Of a stretch of DNA of 64,000 bases, positions 32,420 to 43,661 are shown in pieces. Within the stretch, counting starts at the first letter, position 1, and each line of letters opens with the position of its first letter. The position numbers were made by a program, and so were the translations under genes. The notes beneath the pieces are model-generated. The model did no database searches. It was not told the origin of the DNA and saw only the letters and a list, made by a program, of their open reading frames with translations. The stretch comes from Tupaia tana (lineage: Eukaryota > Chordata > Mammalia > Scandentia > Tupaiidae). The stretch spans positions 80,928,398 through 80,992,397 of the forward strand of contig JAKSZU010000005.1 of the NCBI GenBank assembly GCA_026018925.1, written 5' to 3'.

Positions 32420-33515
32420 ATGTAAGTGTATAAGACGACTTCAGAAAGTTTAGGGAAAATGAATTTTTTAAATAAAAATAAAAAATAACTTTACTTCTCA
32501 ACCCAGGTTCCATCAAATTCAAAATGCATTTGTAAGCCATGATAAAAGCTACTTAGTTCATCCCTAAAAAACAGATTCCTGGGAATTTAACTATGTCAAT
32601 GCAATCTTTTTTACAGTATTGACTGAAGAAAAATGAATGACATTTAATATATTTTTTTAATATTAAAAAAATAAAAGAAGTCAGAAAGAGCCAGTTCAGA
32701 ACTGTAAGGTGGATATCTAAAAGATTTCTCATTGAAAAAATTGCCCTTTTAGGTGAGAGGAATGAGCAGGAACATTGTCATGGTAAAAAAGAACACTGGT
32801 GAAGTTTTCCCAGATGGGTGTTTTTCTGCAAAACTTTGGCTAATTTTCTGAAAACACTCTTATAATAATATGTTATCATTTCTTTGGCCCTCCAAAAAAG
32901 TCAATAAACAAAGTGCCTTGGAGATCCAAAAACACTGTTGCCATGACCTTTGCTCTTGATCTGTTCAATTTTGCTTGACTGAATCACCTTCACTTCTTGG
33001 TAACTGTGGTTTTCTTCTTTGTTTTTATTTACATTTAATTATTGTATAGCTTTGCAGCATGTGAAATGAATCTTCCCAGTATGAATACACTGCACATCAG
33101 TACAGTCAAAGAAATGGCCATACAATGGTCATTTATATCCAAAGCATGGGAGTACACTTAGTTGGTAAATGACTGAACTCTATGGCAGAAATGGACAGAT
33201 CAGAAGGTATAAACGCATGAAGAACAACTCTGGTAACCATTGCTTTGATTGTACTTTGTCTTCAGGATTGTATTGATAAAGCCATGTGTTATCTTGTTAA
33301 AGTTATTTGAAGAAATGCCTTAAGATTTTGATTCCACTACTTAAAATTTCCATTAAAAGTTCTGCTCCTGTCCACAATTCATCTGAGCATGATAGTTTGG
33401 GGACCCATTAAGTACAGTTCATTGAATTTTATTTTTTAAGCCAGAATTATATAAACTGAATCAGTCAAGTTGTCTGTGGCGATAGTTATTGTTTCTGCTG
33501 CTGTCAGTCCTCTTA
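32420..33515 (-). mobile_element. Broken Tc1/mariner DNA transposon with transposase remnant
   Basis: The left end reads GACTTCAGAAAGTTTAGGGAAAATG, like a mariner terminal repeat. Minus-strand translation across frames gives YQYNPEDKVQSKQWLP, then AKVMATVFLDLQGTLFIDFF, then KLAKVLQK-H-GKLHQ. These are the mariner transposase blocks around the second catalytic Asp (VMATVF-D--G-L-IDF) and after it. Frameshifts and stops separate the blocks and the N-terminal part is unclear, so the element is dead. An L1 tail splits it at 33013-33226. It belongs to the mammalian mariner branch that includes Hsmar2/Btmar-like elements. Confidence 0.8.
33013..33226 (-). mobile_element. L1 3' UTR fragment inserted in the mariner
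   Basis: TTTTTATTTACATTTAATTATTGTATAGC and AGTATGAATACACTGC resemble the L1 3' UTR at 17745-17840. The transposase text breaks at TTGGTAACTGTGG (33000-33012) and resumes at CTGGTAACCATTGC (33229-33242), so the target was duplicated around TGGTAAC. The family call is tentative; the insertion itself is well supported. Confidence 0.6.
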
Positions 33516-33580
33516 CACATATTTTTTAAAGTTATTTTTCTAATTTTGCCAGAGAATATATATGCTTACCAAAGAGAAAC

Positions 33581-33587
<7 letters not shown>

Positions 33588-33634
<47 letters not shown>
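33588..33634 (+). repeat. (GA)n microsatellite inside a SINE
   Basis: An almost pure GA run lies in the place of the SINE's CT-rich zone on the opposite strand. Confidence 0.92.
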
Positions 33635-33641
<7 letters not shown>

Positions 33642-33731
33642 GTCTCCTGGGGAATGGTTACATCACAATCCCTTCTCTTCCAACTCTCCTCCTTTTGGTG
33701 TGTTTGGACATACAGCCACCTGTGCTGAACA

Positions 33732-33936
33732 TTTTTTTTTCTTTCTTCTTTTTTTAAAACATTTATTTAATTAATTCCATTTATTATTATTTTGTTTGTT
33801 TGTTTTAAATTTTGACCAGAGAGTCAAAGAGAGGGAAAGGGAAAATGAGAAAGCAAGTCACCAAGTCTGGGACTCAAACCATGGTTGACCATGTGGGAGT
33901 CCAGGGACCCTAACCACCACACTACCTGCTGGCCCC
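33732..33936 (-). mobile_element. Short tRNA-derived SINE nested in an older SINE
   Basis: T-rich tail, TTTAAATTTTGACCAGAGAG, a brief GA zone, then directly AAGTCACCAAGTCTGGGACTC, ACCATGGTTGACCATGTGG, CTACCTGCTGGCCCC. The whole middle block (GAGAGGAGAATGG to palindrome) is missing, as in the copy at 40811. CTGAACATTTTT and CTGAGCATGTTTT on either side suggest the target-site duplication. Confidence 0.85.
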
Positions 33937-34074
33937 CTGAGCATGTTTTTCAAGCTGCCCAATCTGGAACTCCAACTGCCCAGTCAGCCACGTGGTACCT
34001 AGTTGCTTTAAACACTGTCACAGATGTGTTCATTAACCCTCTTCAATTAAGGAACAAACAAAATTGATTTTTCC

Positions 34075-35035
34075 TTGCATATTGATGTGTATGTTCTGCT
34101 TTTGTGTGTATCATCTTCAAAGTTGCCTCATTTTTTATTAAATTCTTCAGATTTAATCCCACTTGCCTTTTTTGGGATTTTTGTGCTTCTGGGCTTGTTT
34201 AAGAAGTCTTTGGCTACTCCGACGTCTCCCAGAGTTTCCCGTGTTTTCTGCCACTGGTTTTGTAGTTTGAGGTTTTCGGTTTAGATTTTTGATCCACTTT
34301 GAATTGATTTTTGTTAATGGTGAGATAGGGTCTAGATTCATCTTTCTGCAGGTGAATACCCTATTTCAGTACCACTGGCTAAAGAGGTTTTCTTTTCCCC
34401 ACTGGATTGACTGGTGCCCTTTGTCAAAAATCAGTTGGCTGTATGTTTTTGGGCTTATTTCTTAGGTCTCTATTCTGTTGTATTGGTCCACATGCCTGTT
34501 TTTGTTCCAATACCATATTGTTTTGATTATTACTGCTTCATCATATATTTTGGGAGTTAGATGCCTCCTACTTTGCTCTTCTTGTGCAGGATTACTTTGA
34601 CAATATGGGGTCTCTTATGATCCAGACAAATTCTATTTATATGCTATTCTAAATTTCTAGCTCTTTAAAGAATGTCTCTTGTAGTGTTATTGTGATTGTG
34701 TTAAATATGTAGATGAATTTAGGTAGAATTGCCATTTTGATTGTATTCTTCCAATCCAGAAACATGGTATGTTCTTCCACTTTTTTATCTCCTTTTCAAT
34801 ATCTTTTTTCAATTTCCACAGATTTCTTTATAAAGGTCTTTGACTTTCTTAGTTAGGTTTATCCTTAGGTATCTTACACACTTTTTAGCTATAGTAAAAG
34901 GGATTTCTTTCTTCAGCTCTACTTCATTCAACTTGTTCATATATACAAATGCTATAGATTTTTGGATGTTGATTGTACATCCTGCCACTTTACTGTATTC
35001 ATTTATTACTTAGAGAAGTTTTGCTATGGAAAGCT
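34075..35035 (-). mobile_element. L1 ORF2 fragment, antisense
   Basis: Plus-strand text: TTTAATCCCACTTGCC, GATCCACTTTGAATTGATTTTTG, TTTGTCAAAAATCAGTTGGCTG, TTGTATTGGTCCACATGCC, TCTTCCAATCCAGAAACATGG, ending TATTACTTAGAGAAGTTTTGC. It runs from the C-terminal part of ORF2 to the reverse-transcriptase region. It is better preserved than the L1 at 19195. Its 3' UTR is absent, so it is truncated at both ends. Confidence 0.87.
34153..34341 (-). pseudogene. L1 ORF2 C-terminal fragment
   Basis: An open minus-strand stretch begins NLDPISPLTKINSKWIKNLN, the conserved ORF2 wording LDP-LTPYTKINSKWIKDLN. The open run ends soon after; it is a remnant of the L1 described above. Confidence 0.85.
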
Positions 35036-35149
35036 ACTGGAATTTCTTGTAAAGAGTATGCATCACCTGATAGTGGTGCTGCATGCTCCTAAGCCCCTGA
35101 ACTCCACAGTCTGGGACCACATAGGTCTTCAGTTCAACTGCAGGATCAA

Positions 35150-35250
35150 ACTAAAAGTCCATCATCTTGGTGTGCATATGTAATCCCAGTGAGTTGGGAA
35201 GCTGAGGCAGCATGATCACTGCAGCAAAACACTGACTTCTAAAAAAGTAA
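35150..35250 (+). mobile_element. 7SL-derived SINE arm (Alu-like, shortened)
   Basis: TTGGTGTGCATATGTAATCCCAG, TGGGAAGCTGAGGCAGCATGATCAC, then directly TGCAGCAAAACACTGACTTC and an A-run. This is the 7SL/Alu order GGTGGCGCACGCCTGTAATCCCAG, GGGAGGCTGAGGCAGGAGGATCAC with about 60-70 bases missing before the CTGTCTC end. The sequence before 35150 is not clearly a left arm. Confidence 0.6.
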
Positions 35251-35261
35251 ATAAGCATTAT

Positions 35262-35501
35262 TACTATTTTTTAAAATTTTCTAGAGACTGAGTATGCTCA
35301 CCAGAAAATGACAGAGAGAAAGAGAAAGAGGGAGGGAAAACTTACTGCTTGTGAGGTGTGGTCATGCTGCAATCTCTTTTCCTCCATTTCTCCATCCTTT
35401 CAGAATTTCGGTATGCATGTACACATACTCAGAATGTTTTTCAAGTCACCCAGTCTGGTGACAGAGTGGTTGGCCATATCACTAGGCCACAAGGATGACC
35501 C
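35262..35501 (-). mobile_element. Old tRNA-derived SINE
   Basis: TTCTAGAGACTGAGTATGCTCACC, the GA zone, CTCTTTTCCTCCATTTCTCC, TTTTTCAAGTCACCCAGTCTGG, ending CACTAGGCCACAAGGATGACCC. No palindrome survives. Confidence 0.75.
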
Positions 35502-38457
35502 AATATAAGCATTATAAACTAAAAGAATAAATCTAGTTTAGGGCTATCTTTGATGGTAATGTTTGAAAAAGCTGTTTTCCTAACTAGAGGCTCAAATTTA
35601 TACATGATTTTTCAGGAGTTCCTGAGAATTATTTGAAATGGCGAGTAATTAATTGAAATGCATATTTGTGTGTGCTCATGTGCACGTTGAGCAGATTATC
35701 TAAAGCTATCTTTATATTTTCTGTAAACCAAAGTAGTTTTCTCATCATGGAAACACCACATTTCCTAAATATTTAAGTAGATAAAAGAAAGTCTAGATGA
35801 AAATAAAGGATGTCAGAATAAATTTTTTTTAAGGTGACATCAGCCCAAATATCCATTACCATAGAGAATTATTGTTGGGATGTTTTATGCACTGAAATTA
35901 TTTCTGTGAAAATTTGGCTTGTTTCATTATGTTAATTAAAGCAAAATTATGGGGATATCACATGCTTTGCTGGCAATTTGATAGCTATTTATTAAATAAG
36001 CAAAGAGTTCATCCAGACTCAGTAACATGTATTCTTTCCTATTACCTAATTAGACAAGACTGAATAAGATAATTCCAAGACATTCAGTCACCATGGAATT
36101 ATCCATCTCAATAATTTTCTTCCTTTTTTGATCAACAAACAAGCCACAATTGCAGATTTCTTCTGACCTTCAAAATGGTAACCCATTTCATAGGATGAGG
36201 CAGGAGTAAAGATTAGGAAGCAGCCTAGGATCACCTACCTGCACACATATTACTTACTTTGTGCATAGATATTACACATTACACACATATTCATGCCACA
36301 AGTCATTGCTTTTTTAAACTAAAATCATATTTTTTCCTGCTAAAGTGTAGGAAAAATTATTATTTTTCTTCCTTCTAGGACTGATTGCAAGAAGAGAAAT
36401 TAACATTTGAAAATGAAACAAGTGAGAAGATGAAATAAATGTGTACTCATTTCTTGTTTTGTTCATATGTGCAAACCATCTTTTTCTCTGTTTATGTTGT
36501 TTTGCTCTCCCTTGCCTACTTGCTCTAGGCTGCAGAGAAAGGCTATTTAGCTCCAGTTTGACCCATGATGAAGTCTGGTAACCACTGTCAATCAAACTTG
36601 ACAAGGAAACAGTCAGTGGCCACATATTTTTATTATTGTTTTACTTGCATATAGCCTAGAAAGTGGAAGCAAGAGAGAGGGCATCTATCTACATAAACAG
36701 TGAGGACATATTCTGGAATACAGAATAAATAATCAGAATAATTTATTCTCAACCTTCAGAGGACATTTTTGCCATAGTCAGAAGTTTAAAGAGAACAATA
36801 ATGCAATTATTAATTTTGTATCACTAATATTCTATTTTAATAATAAATACATAATTTCAAAATAATTTGTAGTTTCTACTTTCATTAAAATCTGTCTTTT
36901 TAACCAACAAGACAGATTATCTTTTTTTAAAAGTGTTGAAATATATATGTGTATATATGTATATGTATATGTGCTTTGTTTCAATACATAAGAATATTTT
37001 TTCCTACCAAACTGAAAATTGATTATGAGAGAATGAGGTCTTTGTATTCACAAATGACTTATTGAATGTTAATAAATTATAGATCCAGCTTTCCTCAATA
37101 CATTACATGCATAAAGAAAAATATATTAATCAATTTACTAACAGTTGCAGTGATTCAAAATGACTGCTGGAAATTTTAGTTTTTTTTTTTTTTTAAATTG
37201 CAATAATTATGTTACATTAAAATAAGCCAACTGGTGCAATGATGTTATTAGGCAGAAAATATATTCATAAAATTTGAAGTAGATATACAAATACAATTAT
37301 AATATCTGGAGGCACTGAATGGTAATGCAAATTATGCTTTTTTAGTTTCAAACATAAACATTTCACACAAAGATGATTAATCTTGCCAAGTCAAGAAAAA
37401 TTACTATATTTTTCACTTGAAAAAGTACTGATTTATAACACTAAAACATTTATTTTTTTTTTGCAGCACGCTTTTTAGTAACTTTTTTTTTTCCAGTGTT
37501 CTATCTGATGATAAATGTGTATCCTATGAATACGAAAAGTATAAACAAAGTTACAGGACTTTTTCTTTATTTTGAAAAGATTAACCATTTTCAAACTGGT
37601 ATATTCTTAATCTTAGCAGTGAAAAAAACAGCAAATTCAAAAGAGCTTTTTTCATTCAAGGAGAGATGTACTGAAACTGGAAATCAAATCTGTTCAATGT
37701 GGTAAAATAGAACTATTTAGCACTCGTGGTAGATTATTGTTTGTTGGATAAAATTTAAGGACTCCATCTGTATAGCTTCATGTATAAATTTTATAACTCA
37801 AATTTGGATGTAATAATGTAAAATAAAACAGATGTAGTTGCAAATCATATCATTGCAAGTGAAGACAGATTATATGACATGTTTAAAAAGTAAGATACTT
37901 TTACTTCATAACAATTTACTTAAAGCAGTATGTAAAAGATTTTTACAGAAAGGTACCATGCCTCATTCAACTTTGTAGACCAGAAGAAATGCACAGCACA
38001 TAGAAAGACTCTAATAATAGTTTCTAAGATGTACATAAAGCATATTTAAATTAGTAATATATTATTTAATCTGCTCAACACCATACTATTTTCAGAAAAA
38101 TAAAACAGGTGATTGATTATAATGGTAGTTTGGCAACTATATCGCTGTATCTCTGTATCTGTGTATCTAGGTACATATCTAAGGAAAAAATGTAGAAAGA
38201 AATTGATTTTAAATTTTTAACCTGAATGATCTGTTTTCATGTATTTATGGTTTATGGTTTATAGACAAGTGAGGTGATTCATAAAACTGGTAATCCAGAA
38301 GATGCCACATCATAAAAATGACTCAAATAAATGTACTCAATACTCATACATTACAATGATACAATGAATTATATTAGATTTTCCCACTTCTTTGAGAAGG
38401 CCTTTTTAATAAGATCATCGCTATACATGCCCTGTCATATATAGATCCTTGTAGACT
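35502..38457. other. No recognised repeat or gene (3 kb, SINE-free)
   Basis: AT-rich but non-repetitive to the eye, with no SINE, L1 or LTR that I can place. TA/GTATA clusters occur at 36940-36975. It is the longest stretch in the window without a recognised element. Open frames are short and show no conserved motif. Confidence 0.45.
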
Positions 38458-38660
38458 CTTTTTTATTAAAGTTGGGATCTCATTATGACTTAATACTCCT
38501 GCCTCAGCCTAGCTGGGACATCAGGCACATGCCATTATGCCCAGCTATTTGTTTGTTTGACAGGATGTCACTGTATGATCTAGGTCAGCCTTAAGCAAAA
38601 AAGCCTACTGTCAGCCCACAAAGTCATTAAGATTTCAGACCAACGCCACTGTGCCCGGCC
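38458..38660 (-). mobile_element. Dimeric 7SL-derived SINE (Alu-like), antisense
   Basis: Plus-strand text is GGATCTCATTATG, CTCCTGCCTCAGCC-AGCTGGGACATCAGGC, CATGCCATTATGCCCAGC for a right arm of only about 80 bases. Then GACAGGATGTCACTGTATG, GCCCACAAAGTCATTAAGATTTCAG and GCCACTGTGCCCGGCC give a left arm. The closing GTGCCCGGCC is the 7SL/Alu start. The right arm lacks the segment between GTCTC and the CCTGCCTCAGCC block. Confidence 0.78.
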
Positions 38661-38834
38661 TTTAGTTTAAACCAGAAATAGAATCCAGTGACTAGGCCTC
38701 CAATTTGTTAATTATTGCCTCCATACTCATTGATTACAAGAAAAGAAAGTGGTGTAGTTTTTGTATCATCTCAAATACTAGATGCAGCAATTATTAAAAT
38801 ACATTTTATGTTACATTGCAGCAATTATTTTTTT

Positions 38835-38950
38835 GTTTCTTTTTATTTCAATTTCTTTTATACAGTCAATCTCATGTTACTTAGGAATATTACATGTATA
38901 TTTCTCACCAGTCCAGTTGACAATAGTATAAAGTAATTTTCAATAGATAA
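38835..38950 (-). mobile_element. L1 3'-end fragment
   Basis: T-rich start, TTCAATTTCTTTTATACAGTC, CTCACCAGTCCAGTTGAC and TTTTCAATAGATAAT match the tail family at 7448 and 15406. It abuts the 3' side of the long L1 that follows and may have inserted at its poly-T end. Confidence 0.75.
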
Positions 38951-39015
38951 TAATTCACTTTAAAATACATATTTTCCTTTTTTTATGGGATACAGTGTGG
39001 TATTTCAATATATGT

Positions 39016-39067
<52 letters not shown>

Positions 39068-39068
39068 G
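39016..39068 (+). repeat. (TG)n microsatellite in L1 3' UTR
   Basis: TG run of about 38 bases with flanking TATG units. It sits where the L1 3' UTR has a short TATGTATAC stretch. Confidence 0.93.
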
Positions 39069-40343
39069 TTTATATATTATGTAATCATCAAATTAGGGTA
39101 GTGAACATATTCATTTCTCAAATATTTATTGCTAATTTGTCTTGGGAAGATTTAATATTCTCTCCTCTAGGAATCTTGAAATATGTAATAATTCATTGTT
39201 AACTAAAACCATCCTATTGTGCTATAGAACACTAAAGCATTCCTCCTATCACACTGTAATTTTGTTTCTGTTACATAGAATCTCCATATGCCCTGCACCC
39301 AATACCATCCCTAGCTCTAGGAGTCATTATTCTACTCTCTACTTCTATGAAGGCAATTTTTTAGCTACAATATATGAATGAAAGCATGAAATGTTTTTCT
39401 TTCTATACCTGGCTTATTTTACTCGCCATAATCTCCTTCAGACTTAACTGTATGACATCAAAAGGCAGATTTTATTTTCCTTAGAGGATGAATAATATTC
39501 TGTTGTGTACAGATATTACATTTTTCTATTTATTTGTCTGTTGATAAACACAGATTGACTCCATACATTGGTTATTGAGAATGAGTTCAATAAACATAAT
39601 GGTACAAGCATCTCTTTGACATACTGTTTTTCTTTCCTTTGGTTATATATCTAGTTATGAAATTACTGGATTAAAGATTTTACTGGATTTCGGAATTTTT
39701 TTTTGAAGAAGGTCTGTACTATTTTTCATAATGACTGTACTAAGTTATATAAAATTCTGTAGAATAGTATAATAGTTCCCCTTTCTCTGCATCCTAGTCA
39801 ATATTTGTTATTTTTGTGCTTTTGAGAATAGCCATTCTAACTGTGGTGAGATGATACAGCAGTAAGATTTTTGACTTTCAATTTCCTGATGATTAACAAT
39901 ATTGAGAAAGTTTACTTCTTTTGGCCATTTGTATAGCCATTAGGAGGAAAATATTCTTAGAGGAAATTTGGCCATTTACAATTGAAATTGTTTTTGTGCT
40001 GCTGAATTATTTGTATATTAAACCTTTATTGTATGGTGAAAGATAGAGGTCTAGTTTCTTTCTTTTTTAAATGATAACCAGTTTTGCCAGCACCATTAGT
40101 TGAAGAGGCTGTCCTATCCCCAGTGAAGAGACTTTTGTAATTTTTGTCAAACTCTTCTGGGTGTATATATTTAAATTTATTTCTAGGTTCTCTATTATGT
40201 TCCATTGATCTATGTGTCTATTTTTATACGAGTACCAGGCTTCTTTGGCTACTATAGACTTGTGTTATATTTTGAAGTTTGTTAGCAGGATACCTCCAGT
40301 TTTATTCATTTTACTCAGGACTGCTTTGGCTATTTAGAGCCTC

Positions 40344-40550
40344 GGGACCAACAGGTGGTGAAATCGATATGTCACTAGACTTCCACATAGTTAACTAAGG
40401 TTTGAGTCTCAGATCCAGTGGCTTAAAACTCATGTCATGTGACATGGCCTTTGCCCCCAGGGTGATGATTCCTTGCTTTTTGTCTCTCTTTTTCTGTCTC
40501 TCCAGTGAGCACAAGCACACTATTGCAAAAATTTCTCCTAAAAAAAAAAA
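40344..40550 (+). mobile_element. tRNA-derived SINE with large internal deletion, inside L1
   Basis: GGGACCAACAGGTGG head, B box GGTTTGAGTCT, then GTGGCTTAAAACTCATG jumps to CATGGCCTTTGCCCCCAGGG, so the GAGAGGAGAATGG block is gone. CT zone, CACTATTGC and an A-run close it. About 207 bases. Confidence 0.9.
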
Positions 40551-40810
40551 GTGTCTTTCATGATCCATAGAAATTTTAAATTTTTTTCCTTGAATAATTC
40601 CACTTGTGTTTTGATAGACATTGCATTGAATAGGTAGATCATTTTGAGTAGTATGAACATTTTAATTATATTAATTCTTCCAGTCAAGGAATATGAGATG
40701 TCTTTCTATTTTTCAGCATCTTCTATTTCTTCCATTGGTGTTTTATAGTTTCAGTAGTAGAGTTTTTTTTTCCCATATTTGGTCAAATTTATTCTTAGGA
40801 TTTTCTTTCT

Positions 40811-40995
40811 TCTTTTTTATTATTATTATTATTATTTTTAGCTTTATTTATTTTAATTTGACCAGAGAGGGACAGAGTGACAGAGAAAAAGAGAGGAAAG
40901 AGAAAGCGAGAAATAAGCTGCCAGGTTCAGGACTCAAACCATGGTCAGCCACGTGGGAGTCCAGCATCCTTAACTACCATTGCTTCTACTAGCCC
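40811..40995 (-). mobile_element. Short tRNA-derived SINE inside L1
   Basis: ATT-unit and T-rich tail, TTTAATTTGACCAGAGAGGG, GA zone, then directly GCTGCCAGGTTCAGGACTC, ACCATGGTCAGCCACGTGGG and ATTGCTTCTACTAGCCC. It has the same middle deletion as 33732, so this is probably a distinct short subfamily. AGGATTTTCTTTC before and AAGGTTTTCTTTT after suggest the duplicated target. Confidence 0.87.
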
Positions 40996-41171
40996 AAGGT
41001 TTTCTTTTATTTCCCCACATCTATTGTAAATGGAATTGCTTTTTTGCTTTCTTTTTAGCTAATTCATTATTTGAATGAAGAATCATTACTAATTTTTGTA
41101 TGTTGATTTTGTATACACTAACTTTGCTGTATTCATTTTCAGTTCAAACATTTTTAGTAGATTATTTAGGG

Positions 41172-41174
<3 letters not shown>

Positions 41175-41203
<29 letters not shown>
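41175..41203. repeat. (TA)n microsatellite
   Basis: A pure TA run of about 29 bases within the L1 reverse-transcriptase region. Confidence 0.93.
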
Positions 41204-41205
<2 letters not shown>

Positions 41206-43240
41206 ATGATCATGTTATCTGCAAACAGAGACATTTGACTTTCTTTTTTTCTAATATGGGTGTCCTTTATGTATTTCTTTTGTTTAATTGCCCTTGTTAG
41301 GTCTTCTAAAGTTGTGTTGAATAAGAGTAGCGAAAATTGGAACATTTGTCTTGTTCCAGTTCTTTGAGGAAGTTTTCAACTTGGCTCTGTTCAATATGAT
41401 AGTAACTGTGGGTTTGTCCTATATGGTTTTTATCATTTCAAGGTGCATTTCCTCTATACCTATTTTGGTGAGAGTTTTTATCATGAAACAATTTTGAACT
41501 TCATCAAGTGCTATTTCTGCTTTGATTGAGATGAGTCTATGGATTTTGTTCTTCATTCTGTTATGATCATATTTATTTACTTGCATATGTAGAACCATTT
41601 TTGTACCCATCATAAAAATTCCACATTATTGTAATGTGTAATTTTTTATGTGCTGTTGGATTTGGTTGCTAATATGTTATTGAAGATGTTTGTATCTATA
41701 TTCATTAGGAATATTGATCTAGTATAGTTTTTTCATTATCATTGTTATATCCTTTTGTGAGCTTGGTATTAGGGCAATGCAGGCCATGTAGAATGAGCTT
41801 AGAAGAATATCTTTCCCTTCAATATTTTTTGGGAAAATTTTGAGAATAGTGTTAGTTTTTTTTAAGAAAAGATGGATATAGTTCATCAGTAAACCCATCC
41901 ATTCTTGGGCTTTTGTTTGCAGGGAGATTTTTAAATTCTGATTTAAACTTACCACTTATTAACTATCTGTTCAGGATTTTTATTTCAATAAAGTTCAATT
42001 TTGAAAGGTTGCTTGTGTCCAGGAACATATATTTTCTCTAGGTTTTTTTATTTGTTGGTGTATAGTTCTTTATAATAGTCCTTGATGATCTTTGATTTTC
42101 TGCATCTTTAGTTGTAATATCGCTTTTAATTTTTTGATATTAAATGGCTCTTCTTTTTTAAACTAAAAAATAGTTTGTCAAATTTGCTTACTTTTTAAAG
42201 AAAAGTCATATTTTATTTTATTGTCTTTGTATTTTTTAATCTCAATTATGTTTATTTCTGGTCCACTCATTATTTATTTTTTTCTGCTAACTTTAGGTTT
42301 GATTTTTTTCTTCCTTTGTCTACCTCCTTAAGATGTATCATTAGGTTTTTAGTTGAAAGTTTTCTGATTTATTGATGTTTGTGTTTATTGCTCTATACTT
42401 CCCTCTTAGCATTGCTTTTGCTGGATGTCAAAGGATTTGGTATGCTATTTTTCCATTCTTATTTGTTTCAATATTTCTAAATTTTCATCATAATTCCTTT
42501 ATTGACTCAATGGTTATTCAAGAGCAAGTTGGTAAATTCCCATTTGTTTGTATAGTTCCCAACACTTGTCTTGTTATTATTTTCTAATCCACTGTTATCA
42601 GTTTAAAAACACTTACGTAATGTTGAGTTTTAAAAACTTTGTTGAGACTTGATATTTGGTTGATCCATAATATGGCCAGCCCTAGAGAATATCTCACATA
42701 TTGATGAGAAGCATATGTATTCTGTGACTGTTGAATAAAATATTCTCTAAATGTCTGTTTGATTAATTTAGTCAAGAACACAGTTTCTTTATAGAATTTC
42801 TGTCTAGATGATATATCCAAAGAATAATGGAAGTTTCTAAATATTATTGTATTGGGCTCTAACTCTGCTTTAAATATAATACTATTTGCTTTATACGTTT
42901 GGGTGCTCCAATATGGGAACAAATATTGGGTTGTCAGTAAAGTCATATGCAAAAATGCATCATGACTTTTCTGACAATGACAACCCAATGTATTTTTAAC
43001 TGCTATAGCCTTGTGCTGAATTATACTCTATCATTTTATGAAGTAAAATAAACTTTAAGTAAAAACCCAAAAGATCTTTATTTTTTACTTAAAGTTTATA
43101 ATTTTAATATGAATATGGTTACTGTCCTTGCTTTTGTTTTCCCTTTGTGTGTAATGTCTTTTTTCATCTCTTCACTTTTAGTTGATTTGTGTTTTTACTT
43201 TCTTATAGTCAGCACACATGTGGGTCTTGTTTTTTGGCTT

Positions 43241-43241
<1 letters not shown>

Positions 43242-43273
<32 letters not shown>
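43242..43273 (+). repeat. (TG)n microsatellite
   Basis: A pure TG run of about 32 bases just before the next L1 tail insertion. Confidence 0.93.
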
Positions 43274-43280
<7 letters not shown>

Positions 43281-43317
43281 CTATTTTGTTTCCTGTTAAT
43301 ACAGAAATTATCTTTTT

Positions 43318-43465
43318 TTAATTTTTTTAATTTTAAAATTTTTTTTAGACATTCAGTCACATTATTTAGCTTACAAAGTGAACATTTCAATATGTGAACA
43401 TTTCTCTCCAGTCCAGTTGATCAAAATATCTTCAACAGATAACACCATACCTCCCTGTCCCATCA
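43318..43465 (-). mobile_element. L1 3'-end fragment inside the long L1
   Basis: T-rich start, GACATTCAGTCACATTATTTAGC, GTGAACATTTCTCTCC, CAGTCCAGTTGATC and CTTCAACAGATAACACC. It is closely similar to 15406 and 44930 and therefore belongs to a later L1 family than its host. Confidence 0.82.
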
Positions 43466-43661
43466 ATTAAGTTTTATTTGTTTTATTGCATCAAGGTTAT
43501 TATTGATGGATGAGGATTTGCTGCATTCATTTTCTTAGCTTTATGGTTATTTCATGGTTCCTTTATTTCTTTTTCCTTTCTTTCTTCCATCCTTCTTTAT
43601 TTTTCTTTGCAGTTTGGTGGTTTTGGCTAGTGCCTAGTTTTGACTCCTTTTACATTTCTAT

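Larger units (their letters stand above)
33524..34030 (-). mobile_element. Old tRNA-derived SINE, split, with GA microsatellite
   Basis: AATTTTGCCAGAGAATATATATGC, an expanded GA zone, CTTCTCTTCCAACTCTCC, then after the nested SINE CATGTTTTTCAAGCTGCCC, AGTCAGCCACGTGGTACC. The part right of 33936 completes the head. Confidence 0.78.

Noticed and set aside
36940-36975. A promoter TATA cluster
   Set aside because: It is a GTATA/TATA low-complexity run with no other promoter sign nearby.
42584-42988. A 134-residue minus-strand open frame as a possible host gene
   Set aside because: It lies inside the L1 endonuclease region of the long antisense L1, in a frame that does not match ORF2 well.
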